A DNA stretch of 64,000 nucleotides from Serpula lacrymans var. lacrymans S7.9 (Eukaryota; Basidiomycota; Agaricomycetes; Boletales; Serpulaceae). Location of the stretch: the NCBI RefSeq assembly GCF_000218685.1, contig NW_006763291.1:1334286-1398285 (forward strand). Direction: 5' to 3'. Shown piece by piece: positions 1 through 11,390 of the stretch. The notes beneath the pieces are model-generated. The model saw only the letters and a list, made by a program, of their open reading frames with translations, ran no database searches and had not been told where the DNA came from. How positions within the stretch are numbered: the stretch's first letter is position 1; the number at the start of each line of letters is the position of its first letter. A program made the position numbers and the translations under genes.

Positions 1-858
1 TTACTGTCAGCGTCATCGACTATCAGGATAATCTGTCAAACAAACTGACAAGCCCGACTGTTCTTCCAATGCGATGCTCCGGGTTTTTAAAGTAGCCTGA
101 ATACTTTCGTTTGCCCATAACGACACGATGTCATCCTTGCAAGCCTCTATAACTCTTTGAGAATCGTCTACGTCATCCACGCCGAACACATTAGACTCGG
201 ATGAGCGTTTAAATTTTGAAAGTGCTTTCCAGCCTGTATAGAGAGGCGAGTCTATGGATGCACCGCCACGAGTCGGAAATGAATTCCCTTCATCTCCCGA
301 AACGGGTCCCGAAGCAGAATGTCGTCGCAATAACAAATTCTCTACGTGGCGCAAAGGTGCTAGCCTAAGAGCTAGACGGCGGAGATGGTCTGAGATGGCT
401 TTTGAAGCAGAGTCTGTACTCGATGGCCGAGATCCTTTGTTGTCCAGAAGATCGAGAATACAATTTACAGAACGGATTAGGTTGAATCGAATTACAGCTC
501 TCCATGCACTGAGATCAGACTGGAAAGCCTGTGGGTGGAAGTACAAGTGGAAGTTTTTGAGTATTGTTGATTTTCCAGATTCTGATTGACCTGGGAATCA
601 CGGGATGTGTTTTGGGCCTAAGCACGTGCAACAAGGAGCCCAAAAGAACATCTCACCTAGGACGAGTATTTTAATCTGTGCTCGATGCTTTTGCTTCTCC
701 GACTTTTCTAGTTCAATAGAACGGTCAATCGATTCGCTGACTATTCTAGCCTTTCGCTCATCCTCGAGACGAATCTGCTTCTCGGAATCAGATTCATGAG
801 CAGGAGGAGGTGGAGGCCAGGCGGAATCATGCGACTTTGAAAGCAAATGTCGCGACAT
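1..858 (-). CDS. Atypical heterotrimeric G protein alpha subunit (N-terminal part, truncated by window edge)
   Basis: GTP-binding alpha subunit of a heterotrimeric G protein, which relays signals from membrane receptors. Exon 1 runs 858-657 and ends in KILVLG; a 66-nt GT-AG intron (656-591) follows; exon 2 begins with QSESGKST, so splicing rebuilds the G1/P-loop motif GQSESGKST. Next come ILKNFHLYFHP and a helical domain ending near position 46, where another donor (GTCAGT) appears to start an intron that leaves the window. Switch regions, NKxD and the C-terminus lie outside. Two things are odd. The N-terminus starts MSRHLL instead of the usual MGxxxS, so the canonical N-myristoylation site is missing. 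The helical domain also carries a long Ser/Gly-rich insertion (about RRHSASGPVSGDEGN onward). It is probably one of the divergent extra G-alpha paralogues known in basidiomycetes. Confidence 0.85.
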
Positions 859-1807
859 AAACGGGTACGGTCAAGATAGGGTGTTGTAGAATGCTTGGGA
901 TGCGGCTGACGGTTCAAACCGATCCAGTTAGACGGACTTGCGACAAGGAGAGGATGAAAGGAGAGAAAGGACCGAAAGATTGAGATTTACGAGACTGCGA
1001 TGAAGAGCGATAAAATTATGTAGATGGGCTAGGTTAGTAATAGTGTGAGCCTGACGACTCGGACTCAAACCATCGCATCGCATATATTCGCGGCTAAGCT
1101 ATAGTGCAGACTTACGACACGCTAAAGGATATTTCGTCTACGAACCTGAAACTCCGCAAATCTTGTGGGATACGAGTGCCATGGCGGTTGATTCGAAGAC
1201 ATATTTTAACCTTCTGACAATGCGTACACAGCGTGGTTGTTATGTTCGCGAGATTCGCGCTGCTTGGGGCTACACGCCAAAAAGTGGGATATATCGTACC
1301 GATATAAAGAATGGCGAGGCTATGACTAATGTCGGTTGGATTTCGGCATATGGTCTTCGCGCTGTAAAGAAAATAAATAATAGTTTTTCATGCCATCGGT
1401 ATCGCCATGGCACACTGGGACAAGACCAAATTGGTCTCTGCACGATCACGTCAAAGTGTTCACCCCGTATCGTGTTGGGGGGTTACAGATTATGTTGCCG
1501 TGCTATCTCGAGACTACATAGTTGGTGAGATATATATTCTATATCTGAGGAAAGACATATCCTATGCTTTGTGTCAGATATGCAAGTTGCCTACGTGTGC
1601 GTATATAGATGTCATATTGACTAGTTGATATATGATCTACCTGGCAAATATATCTCGACCATCTTTGACTATATGCATATTGTATAAAGAAAATTCCTGA
1701 TTTTTATAATGTCTGCAACTATCAATGGGTACTAATATACTACACTCAAAAACAGGACTAAAATGATCATAGAAACTGACTCATAGATGAAGTATCCTCT
1801 AATGAAT
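859..1807. other. Intergenic region without a supported gene
   Basis: About 0.95 kb upstream of the G-alpha start. Short reading frames exist but show no family motif or credible splice pattern. The part from about 1500 to 1720 is AT-rich with many TATAT-type runs. I see no RNA gene. Confidence 0.5.
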
Positions 1808-2663
1808 TCACCATACAAGTTTCTTCTGAATGGTATTCTGCCAGGGAGGCTGCAAGGCTTTCGCAAGATTGAGAACCTTCCTTTGTCTGGGGAATTCCTG
1901 AAGATCCATTTGGAAACAATCGACCATATCCCTGTTCCATACATGAGTATTGAAAGAAATATCATCCTTGTGGTACATACCGACAATATTCACTCTCATA
2001 GTCTTCTCCATCTTCGCTATCTGCCCTTGTTTTTGCCTGCGTACGCTTCTTGTTGAGCAAGTAGTCGACAAAGTTCCAGAATTTGCCTTTGGACCAGAGT
2101 GCAGGCTCATTTCCAAGGCCAAAGTCTAAGTTTTTGATTTCCTTGACTTCGGCTTTGGGCAGCTCTTTGTTCTCATGTACATCATCTCCCCGATTGCCAC
2201 GTTCATGTCTGCCACCAGAATTAATCTCATCATGGTCATTATGCTCACCTGGTGCATCTGCTTCCTCATCATCCATAGGATTGCCAAACACATCCAGAGG
2301 ATTACCAAATGCATCGACATATTCTCCCTCCCCATCCTTGTCGCTCCCACTGTCAAGCCCACGCATATGATTGTGATACTTGTCTTGGACATTGTTACCA
2401 TTGTTGAGATACGGTCCCTCTTTGTCAATTTCATCGGCGTCTAGGTCTTCACCATACATCCCAGCCTCCAATAACTCAATGTCAATGTTGAGCTCGTCCT
2501 CAATCTTTTTGCGAAGGTCTTTTGGAAGATGGGGAATAAGGAAAGGTGAAAATATAATGTCCGGATCAACTTTATCATAGTCAGACACACCAAGGAGGAA
2601 GATGTGAAGACAATGACACTGGGGCTGCATCAAACTGGGATACACAAATAAATAAATTGTCAT
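1808..2663 (-). pseudogene. Degenerate multicopy, transposon-associated basidiomycete protein (fragment)
   Basis: Two overlapping minus-strand frames together look like one protein. The first (2663-1962) is very acidic and contains LPKDLRKKIEDEL, two copies of a GNP-type motif (DAFGNPLDVFGNPMDD) and a block ending ALWSKGKFWNFVDYLLNKK, then stops. The second frame (2122-1808) resumes with VDCFQMDLQEFPRQ and ends QPPWQNTIQKKLVW. The FWNFVD and FQMDLQEFPR blocks recall C-terminal parts of high-copy hypothetical proteins found with DNA transposons in Agaricomycete genomes; that is from memory and was not searched. The break between frames could be an intron but more likely reflects decay. No transposase catalytic motif is visible. 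A further minus-strand frame at 3425-3093 may be another piece. Confidence 0.35.
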
Positions 2664-3390
2664 ACCAGTAATGCAAACCTAGTCCAATGAGATGAGTCAA
2701 TCTCTATCCCATGGTGTGCCAATGATTTAACGACCTTGATAATGGAGGTATGGCCAATGATAGACGTAATTAACTATTAATTGGTTCAGCTGAGGTTTGA
2801 TTTTGGAAATGAAATATAACTTGCCCCTGTTTTAAATGTGCCACGAATGCTTGATAGTAACTTGGTTACAAGCTTTCCTAGATGAAGTCGTAGCTGAGAG
2901 TCCTGAAAGAACACTTTTGAGATTTTGAAAAGGTCACAATGGTCTTGCAGGAGAATCTAGATGACCAACATCACAAAAAGTGCAAGAAAGAAGAGAATAA
3001 CTATACCAGAACATGATCCTGTGTCTCAGACACATACACTGTAATATCCGGGGACAGTAAACACCCTGTAAAGCGTATCTTCAGTCCAAGCTTCACATTA
3101 AAGTCAGTACACTTCGTAGAGAAACCATGGTTATATCCACTACCTCAAAATCCTTTGTTAAAAGCTGCTTCTCTGCCTCTTCAAGGACAGACGCCTCTAG
3201 TGAGACTTCTTTCTGGACTAAACTGGCTTTGATATCAAGGAGCTTAAAATATATGTCACCTGTCTGGGTGCTGTTGTCATGCACCAAAGTTGATTGGTAG
3301 CATGGACAGGTGTCAATAATGAAGCGAATATTCAAAAAGACTCGCCTTTGCGCCACACAGGCACAGTGCCACGTGGAATAGTAATTAATA

Positions 3391-4128
3391 TTGCCCTTTT
3401 TGAACTTGTGGCTGATCAGCACCACCTCTATTAGGCAATCCAGTCACACTCACCTTTGCTTTTCCATCCGGTACTTTCCGCATTTCGGCATTTCGGCAAA
3501 TTTTCACGTCGCCACTGGCTACACATTGCATTGCGCCCTCGCTTTTGTCGTTTCCCTTACTCCCCTTCCTTTGCCTAGCCCCACCATGGGCCCCTTCCTC
3601 TCCTTTTTATTCTCACCTGACGGTCGTTTCTGGATCCCCATTCTAATCCACTTTTTCGTCACCTCCACCCTCCTCCTCCTCATCTTATTTGCACCCCCAC
3701 CATTTCTGATGTCACCACTTCCTATCCGCTTCCGTCGCCAATCCGTTGACTACCACATGCCACTGCTGATATCAGCAAAGCCCCGGCAGCCGGTCCAAAT
3801 AGGGCAACAGGTCCATCTTCATGATGTCGATCTGCCATCATATACTATCAAAACATCGGCCGCTCGTCTTGCCTGGTTGGAGCGTGGGTGGGTAGTTTTT
3901 GAGCTGGAGAAGGTTCATCCCCTTGCGTCGCCCATGTTCATCGCTGTCCCATTCACTTGGGTACACTTATCTTTTGTCCATCGTCTTCGCTACAGCTACA
4001 CCTACCACACGCTGCCTGGGACTCACTTGTTCCAAATTGGAACTACTCCTCTCCCTCCCTCGTTTGATCAGGTGGTCCAACACAACCAGTCCATTGGTAA
4101 GGCCATGGAACTGTCGGATTTGGACTAG
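3391..4128 (+). CDS. Unassigned open reading frame, 245 codons
   Basis: A single uninterrupted frame that I do not recognise. It contains a hydrophobic stretch at about residues 80-105 (IPILIHFFVTSTLLLLILFA) that could be a membrane segment, then a moderately polar C-terminal half ending SIGKAMELSDLD. An internal Met at about residue 66 (MGPFLSFLF) is an alternative start. An AATAAA lies at 4246-4251, about 120 nt after the stop. The neighbourhood is transposon-like on the other strand, so this could be part of a decayed element or a chance frame in pyrimidine-rich DNA. No intron boundary is needed to read it. Confidence 0.25.
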   Translation: MPFLNLWLISTTSIRQSSHTHLCFSIRYFPHFGISANFHVATGYTLHCALAFVVSLTPLPLPSPTMGPFLSFLFSPDGRFWIPILIHFFVTSTLLLLILFAPPPFLMSPLPIRFRRQSVDYHMPLLISAKPRQPVQIGQQVHLHDVDLPSYTIKTSAARLAWLERGWVVFELEKVHPLASPMFIAVPFTWVHLSFVHRLRYSYTYHTLPGTHLFQIGTTPLPPSFDQVVQHNQSIGKAMELSDLD

Positions 4129-6609
4129 GTGGTGGACCGGTGGCTCCAGTTTCTTTTTCTTCAGCAGAACATTCATTTACAGTGCAATTATTTTTGATTT
4201 TGAATCATTTTTATGGACACATATTTTTTAGAATGCCTGACTGACAATAAAGGAACTGTGTTGATACTGATAGTGTTTTGCCTTGCCCTTTTTTACTGCA
4301 TCTTCCCATGACATCATGATTTTCCTGCTCTCTTTTTGCTATTGGACTTTACTTTATGGCTGTACAAACCTGTGACATTACTCACAGCATTTATTGTTCT
4401 ATCCCTTTCTTTTCCTTTTTTTTGACAATCTTATCCTGTACTACCTACGCAGGATTCGTCAGCGTACATTCCTTCCTTCATATTCTTTCTCATTCTTTTT
4501 GCACAGCTATACTGTGCATAGCCTACTTTTCTTTTACTATATAAACCCCTGTATTTTACCTTGTAAAAAAACAACAAGAAATCCAATCCAGACTTCTTCT
4601 CTACTCTCAAGTTCACTACTCTGCTACTTGTGATCCAGTGTGGTCACAACACTTCCCACTTCTACCACTGTTAACTGCTGTCATTGTCACTCGTCACTTT
4701 TTGAAAGTGATTGTCATCCCTTTCGATTAGAGTCCTTCTGAGCACTACAGTTTGTGTGTCAGAAGCCTGCTATCACTGGGAACCTTGTCACCTCGTCATC
4801 CTCGTCGTTCTCAAACCTACCTTGTGCTACAATTAGCAAGGTAGTGCTCATCTATACTCGTCACTAAGCCCCTATCTTCTATCAATTCAACTATCCCTCC
4901 TCCTCAAAACCCACACTCATACATCACTGGGTTTTACTTTGAAGGATCCTCATATATACCACCCCACGAACAACCAGAGCACCCACTGTTCTGGGAGGCA
5001 AAGCCCATAAACAAGTTCCGTGGAATCTGGGAGGATTGTGTGTTAGTTTGTTTTTTTGTGTGTGGTTTTCTAACAACAGTTCTCATCATCGACAGCGTTC
5101 GAGAACCAAGACATAGAGAAGATAAGGAAATGATAAAACGGTCCTTACAGTAGCGAGTAGCACCTCCGACTATAAGTAGTAGGGGGTTTAGTATAGGAAT
5201 ACCTCAGTCGTTTCTATAGCCTCTCGGGCAGCAGCTGAGTTTCACTTAGTTTTATTATATGTATACTTGGTATCTAGTGAATCAGTTGTAGTGTTGTAAT
5301 TCTGTTCGCTGTCATTGATGAAATAGTTTTGTTGTCGGTTTTCCATAAAACGGTTGTGCTCATAACTGAATCAAAAAAAATACCTATAGAAAAACTTGAA
5401 CATGGCAGACCCTGCTCTTGTCCGCGAGATATTGAGACGATATATTGTGTATATAAAACCTCAAACATATCTCCCACAAGAGCTATGTTCTATGTTCAGA
5501 TGATATATTATGTATATACAACCTCAGATGTCTCACAGATATCTCTCGCAAGAGCTATGCTCTATGTCTGCTGGCGTATAACCCGTGGGCATCCAATTTG
5601 GATCTACTGGATACCGGTACAATACACCCAACATAACTTATAAATAGTCCAGTTGTTCGTCGTATGGCTGGGCCAATCGTATAAATTCCAAATTATATTG
5701 TAAGGTTGTACAGAGTAGCCTGGAACCGTCTCTGTGAGTTATCCCAGTTACCCTTTTCGCATTATTCTAAAAAGATATTTACCACTTTTGGGCGTGTAAT
5801 TGACTGGATACAAGGGATGCGGGTCGGTGTGCTGATCCGCTTTATTTGCTGGACCACGGTCCAGATCGGGATATGTCACCGTGTACGTAACACAATTCAA
5901 ATCCATGTCTCTTTTAAATACCTCAGCTTTTACAGAAATCACTGTAACTTTTCTCTGTGCCTAGTAAGGTGCCTAGTGTCAATAGTTTCAGTAAGCTGGT
6001 GCACCGCGTTGCAGAAAATTTGCGGCATAAGTATTTATTCGTAATGTTAACGTCACCTGTCAGAAATAGCACAAGGCCTTTGGAAGTTTAAAAGCATCAA
6101 GTAGTGTAGCAACCGTGCTACTTTCAAAGCTGCACCAGTTTCGAACTTGAACTATAGGAAGCCTCAGCCTATCGGGCACAACTTGCTCTTGAAGGGTAAA
6201 CACAGTGGACAAGAGCCCTCAGGAAAACAAGTGTGATCATGTAGTACTAAAGGAAAGAATGCGTACGTTCAGATGATAGCGAAAACAACCACGGGGATGA
6301 CACATATGGTACCAAATTTGGTTGATCAAGCCGGATGTGCTGACGTTTGTCATGTAGCTGAGAGACAGAGTCTTGTGGTAAAAGATGGGTACTGGACAAA
6401 ACCTTAGTAATAGCGGCACAAATCCGAGAACCATGAATAATTGCAGCAAAAAGGTGAAAGTATAAGATATTGCAGGAAAGAGAATAATCTGGCGTGTAGT
6501 TGCCTGTAACGAGCGAAGGATGTAAGTGGTGACTTGATAAGTCTTCCATGTGACTAGGACCGTATGACATGTGGAACTATGTAGGTTGCTCTGAATGTCC
6601 GAGTTGCAT
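4129..6609. other. Gene-poor, pyrimidine-rich region
   Basis: 2.5 kb without a confirmed gene. A TATATAA box is at 4538-4544. A plus-strand stretch open from about 4845 to 5150 without an initiating Met reads protein-like (PHEQPEHPLFWEAK, then INKFRGIWEDC) and may be an exon or an element remnant. A two-copy repeat lies at 5439-5567. Minus-strand frames at 6237-6728 overlap the 3' flank of the La-motif gene and look like chance. Confidence 0.4.
5439..5567 (+). repeat. Two-copy imperfect direct repeat (about 60 bp unit)
   Basis: Two adjacent copies begin GATATATTGTGTATATAAAA and GATATATTATGTATATACAA and share ACCTCA, then ATCTC-C-CAAGAGCTATG and TCTATGT. Copy 1 is about 5439-5496 and copy 2 about 5501-5567. 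A shorter related piece (CTCTTGTCCGCGAGATATTGAG) precedes copy 1. This is probably a local duplication in non-coding DNA. Confidence 0.6.
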
Positions 6610-9600
6610 TTAACTCGACTGGGGTTGCCGTTCTGGTGTCCACGAGCCTGCTGCTTCTTGACCAATAACGAATTCAACTTCTTCCTCCTCGTCATCTTCC
6701 CCATCGCCATCACATTCCTCTGCTTCACCGTCTGTCACTTGTGATTCCTCCTCTGCTTCCGGCGGTTCAAATTGTACTACATCTTGAGTTGCTTCGTGGA
6801 TAAGAGGCTCGACAACACTCGTGTGTGCAGTAGGAAGGACGAATGGCTCCCATTGCCCCCCTCTCATACGAACCCAATCATCTTTAACCTCCGCAAAACT
6901 TGATAAACTGAGTACGTCCTTCACAAGGTGTAAGTCGGTTGTTAGCTGCCTAACCCTGTTGAAAGAAGCGATCAGCGCGATGGATATCCATCCACGGCTG
7001 TCCATCTACAAATTAAATTAGTAAGAGCGAAAAAAAACAGGACCAATGGAATAATCTTACACGCTGCCTCAGGAAGAAGTCTTGCGCCAAGTTTTGAGGG
7101 CTGAGATAGTATTCAAGCTGTCCAAGAAGGTACGACCTCGTGGGATCTAACACGAAGGGTAAGGCAGACAATGGAAGAGGTACTGGTGGCCCGGGCTGAG
7201 GAACGGCTGGAATATGAGACGGATAAGAATCGTATGCCGGTAAATAAGCCATTTGGTGCCCTCCATGTACGTATGGGCCAAGATGATCAGAGGAAACTGG
7301 TATACCACTAAACTGAGGTGGGGACACCAAGGGGAAAGAATTTGGTCTTTGATGTTGATGAGATTGATAGCCTCCACGACCGAAACCTCTGCCATTGAAA
7401 CCACGCCCTCCAAAGCCTCTTCCCCTGCGACCTCTATCATAGCCTGGGCCTCCAAAAGATCCTCTCCGAGGTCGCCCGAACGCCCTGTCTCTCTCCCAGT
7501 CTCGGTCTCTCATATTATTATCTCTGCCCCTTCCTCTGTCCCAATCTTTCCCTGCTTTCTCCTGCTGATTGGATGCGGACGCATTGCTGACGTTCCCAAA
7601 ACCATACCCAAAATCTCTAACCTGCCATTCATCTACAGCATTGGTACGGTTTCTTGCACCTTCGAAGGACGAACCGGGAATATCAGCCGCGCTAGGACCC
7701 GCGATCTGCGTTGAAATCCCGTTCTCTGCGGGCGGATTCGCCGCAACATCCTGGAGTTCAACTGGCACGTTTATGACACCGTCATAGGGGTATGTATTTT
7801 GTGATCGTGTTTCATCTGGTGGCTGTGCCCCACTCGGTGCCACATTATCGTCAGGTTCTGGCTGCCCTGGCGGCACCGAAGCTTTGTCGTCGTGTCCTGA
7901 AGAGCCAATTGTGCCAAATTTCCACTTCGTCTCGACTGCAAGGGAACTATCTAGTTCTTCTTCATCTTTCATGTCAGTAGCATTTTCATTCGGATTTTCG
8001 CTCTCTTGAATATGGTTGGATGGGTCCTGAATATTACCATTCGTAGTATTGACTCCGGGCCGTCCATTGATCTCCGCTCCAGTCCTGTTCTTCGCAGACC
8101 TTTTGGAAGGTTTAGAGCGATACGGAACCGACTCCCCAGGGGCCACACCAATGGAGAATCCGCAAAGGCCTTCGTTGGCTTTCACCGCCTGCGGTGCATC
8201 TTTCCCTGCCAACGCCTCTTTTTCTTCGAGAGCGGACGAGTCGCTGTCGTCAGCATCCGAGAATCCTATACTGCCAAAAATGACCTCTTTAGCACTGCGC
8301 TGCTTTTCAGTTAATGAATCTTCTTGTTTTTGTGTATCCTCCACAGGTGGTTGACCTGAGCTCGAATCTCCTTGCCATGAAGTATGCTGTGATGCCTCTT
8401 TCGATGAGGAGGGAGATACGATGGTTGGCCGAGGCAAAGTCTCTGGCTTATCGTATATCGGAACTTCAGATGAAAGCTGATGATGGGACTGAGTAAAATG
8501 TGTCTGATGTTCGTGTGCTAAGGCATGTGAATGATCATTCCACGGTATATACGGCTGACCATAACCGTAGGGGCCATATTGCGAATACATTGTGTAAGAT
8601 GTCCCAGCACCAGTGTAACCACTTCGTCCAATATCTGATGGAGAGTGAGAGCCAGGACTATGGCCAGTATAAGCTGGAATGGGAAGAGAGTATAAAGTAT
8701 GCATCGGAGAGCTTGAAGTGTATGTGTAAGGAGGCTGCTGAATGGCTTGGATAGATGGGGGCGGGGGCGTCGGATAGTAGGTTACTCCATTTTCTGCAGT
8801 CCCACGAATGCTTGGAGGTATGACATATGCAGGATAACTTGTATGGCCTACGTTAATGTACGGCGTAGATGAGCCTGATGTTTTGTGCGCTTGACTTGTA
8901 ACGTCGATGCCATAAGCGATCTGGTGAGCAACTTCATCATCTGGTAGCCGTCTGCCTTGCGCTTGCAGCCGTGGACTTGACTGCAAACTACCTCCACGAC
9001 TTTGCCCTCGAGATTGAGTAGTTGAGTGTGATATAGAGTTGCGGCCAGAGTGACTCCTACTCTGTCCACGAGAAATCTGTCCCGATCCTGATCCTGATGA
9101 AGAGGCCTGATGCTTGCGCGTATTAGAGCCCGGTTGAGAGTGTTGTGCCGGCTGTGAATGATTGCGTACATGACGATTCGAACTACGCATAGAATCAGCA
9201 GTAGCTTGAAGTTCCTCAGGGGGGATTTGTATCCATTTAGGTTTTTCACCTGTTATATGGGCAGCGGGAACACATCGAATGCGAGATGATTAGTATATAC
9301 TTCTATGCACACATAAACGATCATGAGTGGGAAAGGAATTATGTCGAAGGGAGAAGGATGGCAAAGAAAAAAGTAAGTAGTAAAGAACGTACCCTTTCGA
9401 GGCACTGCATTTTGATTAGACACACGGTCGGCATCCTTGCTACTATCGCTCTCGTTTTTGAATTCCAAGACCTTTTCTACACCAGGCGTACTATGATGAG
9501 AATGAGCTGCAGTAGATGACACTGATTTGCCCACTTCGGGCCAGTTTTCTCTGTCGTCCATTGCCGGTAGGGAAATAGATCCAGGCGGCGATGGTTTGCG

Positions 9601-10284
9601 CTGCAACCTTGGAGGAACGCGCACTACGAAAGGATCTTCATCCTCATCAGTTGCCACCACAACAGCGCCATTTATGGGAGCCGCGGACTGCTCGTTATTC
9701 TGAGGGATATGAGGAGGATGAGAAAAGTCTGTTTGAACGGGAGTACTTTCAGGTGTTCTCCGAGATCCTGACGAAGGAGCGTTTGCTACTGGCTGACGCG
9801 GCGCAGGCTTAAGTGCAGTTGATGACGGAGGCTGAGAAGGGCGGTGCTGCATTTGAGCTTGGGCCATTTGCTCTTTGCGAACATTCCACACGTTCACCGC
9901 AGGAGTCGGCTTTTGGGGAGATGGCTGAGATGTAAGATGCGATGAAGATACAACAGTAGTGCCTTGATTGCCACATGATTCTTCCTTCGGATCTTTTCCC
10001 CTGGGAGCGTCAGGAGGTGATGACAGTTTTGACTCAGAAGCAGGACCAGGGAAGCTAGAAGCGTTTTCTACACTTGTTGCAGTGAAGCTGGATTTTGACG
10101 TACTGGGAGGAGATGACGGCATGACGTTGGGTCGCGATGCACTGGCAGTACTGGGGGTCACAGTATGATGTGCAGTAGCGACGTATTGGGTACCGTTAGG
10201 AGACCTGATATTTTGTGCTTTCTTTGCGCGATCTGCATAAGACATTGTGGGAATTGTTAAAGACGCAGATGCCGAAGGAGCCAT
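6610..10284 (-). CDS. La-related protein with C-terminal La motif and RGG box
   Basis: RNA-binding protein of the La-related (LARP1/Sro9-like) group, expected to bind mRNAs and affect their translation or stability in the cytoplasm. Three exons join cleanly: 10284-9393, 9249-7061 and 7005-6610, giving 1158 residues. Splice sites are G|GTACGT..ACAG, then CGT|GTAAGA..GTAG. The N-terminus contains MSYADRAKKAQ, typical of fungal LARPs, followed by about 850 residues rich in Ser, Pro and Gln. An RGG-type box lies at about residues 885-940 (GRRGRGFGGRGFNGRGFGRG). The La motif covers about 1003-1090: LLGQLEYYLSPQNLAQDFFL joined across the last intron to MDSRGWISIALIASFNRV. The tail is acidic (EDDEEEEVEFV). 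No RRM follows the La motif, as in yeast Sro9/Slf1. Identity of the La motif is firm; the exact orthologue is inferred. Confidence 0.92.
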
Positions 10285-11390
10285 TTTGACAAATGCACTG
10301 ATTTCGCAGGGACAAGGAGACGACGATTCACAACTCGAGAGGGATGCTGTGAACTGAGTTCGATATTGATGGATAAGATTTGTTTACCAAAAGACCAGAA
10401 AATATAGAAAAAGAGTCTAGGAGACAAGTATAGGAAGAGAGCGCAACCGAAGGTACCAGAGCGAGAAAAGACAAGGATGGACCAGTAAAAGGCGGCGAGG
10501 ATGGCGGTGGACTGTGACGAAGCCCCAGGCGCGAATAATTTCGGAGGCAAGGAGCAGCTGGCCACACCACGGATACATCCGTGAATTATAATGTTTCAGC
10601 AAACCACGAAATTATTTATTTTACCAATCCCGGCTAACACCTTAGCTATGCCTCGATTGGGGCTGTCCTTGGTTTCTGAGAGCGGCTGTGCTCTCCTACT
10701 TACTGCATTCCTCCACCAATCACATGTACCGACATCTTCCTTGGCCGCAACATCAAGTACGGGCCTATTGAAACGCGGTCAGAATCGAGGGCACGAGGTC
10801 TCAATACAGTGTCATAGGTCACTTTTCAGTCATATCTTGATCATAAATTTGGTCGATGTAGCCCCAGATCTGGAGGAAGCGAATTTGGGCGCGAATTTGG
10901 GCCAGGGCTTCCATGCTTCAGACCGTATCATCATCGCGCTCTCAGCATCACAATTCTCGAGCATTCATCCTTTTCCCTGTCAAATGTCGCTGATAGTACG
11001 GTCTGGAAGAACTTGGTAGCGTATAGTTCCCAAGCGTTTCGCTGCCGGTAACTTGAACTTAGATATTGACAGGAGACCATGCCAGTGGGTGCGGCTTGCA
11101 ACTCGAATGTCGTTACCACATCCCTTCGCCGCGTGTTTCCTGAGACCTGCTACCAGTTGTGTCAACAGTTCGACGTTCTTTCAGGGAAGCGCACGATGCA
11201 AATATTGCACCTTTACGCAAAGAATCTTCCCAAAAACACATCCTGGATATCCTATTTATTTATTCAGTCACTGTGGTTAAAAGTACACCTGATTTCCCTA
11301 GATAAACCATCCAACCTTTCAGAATACGGTCAGGATGTTGAGTACAAGGTATTTGTCTGCAAGAGCGAACTTCGGTATTTCCTGCCCTGC
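10285..11390. other. Intergenic region between LARP promoter and hydrolase 3' end
   Basis: 1.1 kb containing the LARP 5' flank. A 12-bp perfect tandem duplication (GCGAATTTGGGC twice) sits at about 10878-10901. Plus-strand frames here (for example 10591-11019) have no recognisable domain and I do not call them. Confidence 0.5.

Noticed and set aside
880..930. GGTTCAAACC resembling a tRNA T-arm
   Set aside because: No matching acceptor, D or anticodon arm at the right distance on either strand.
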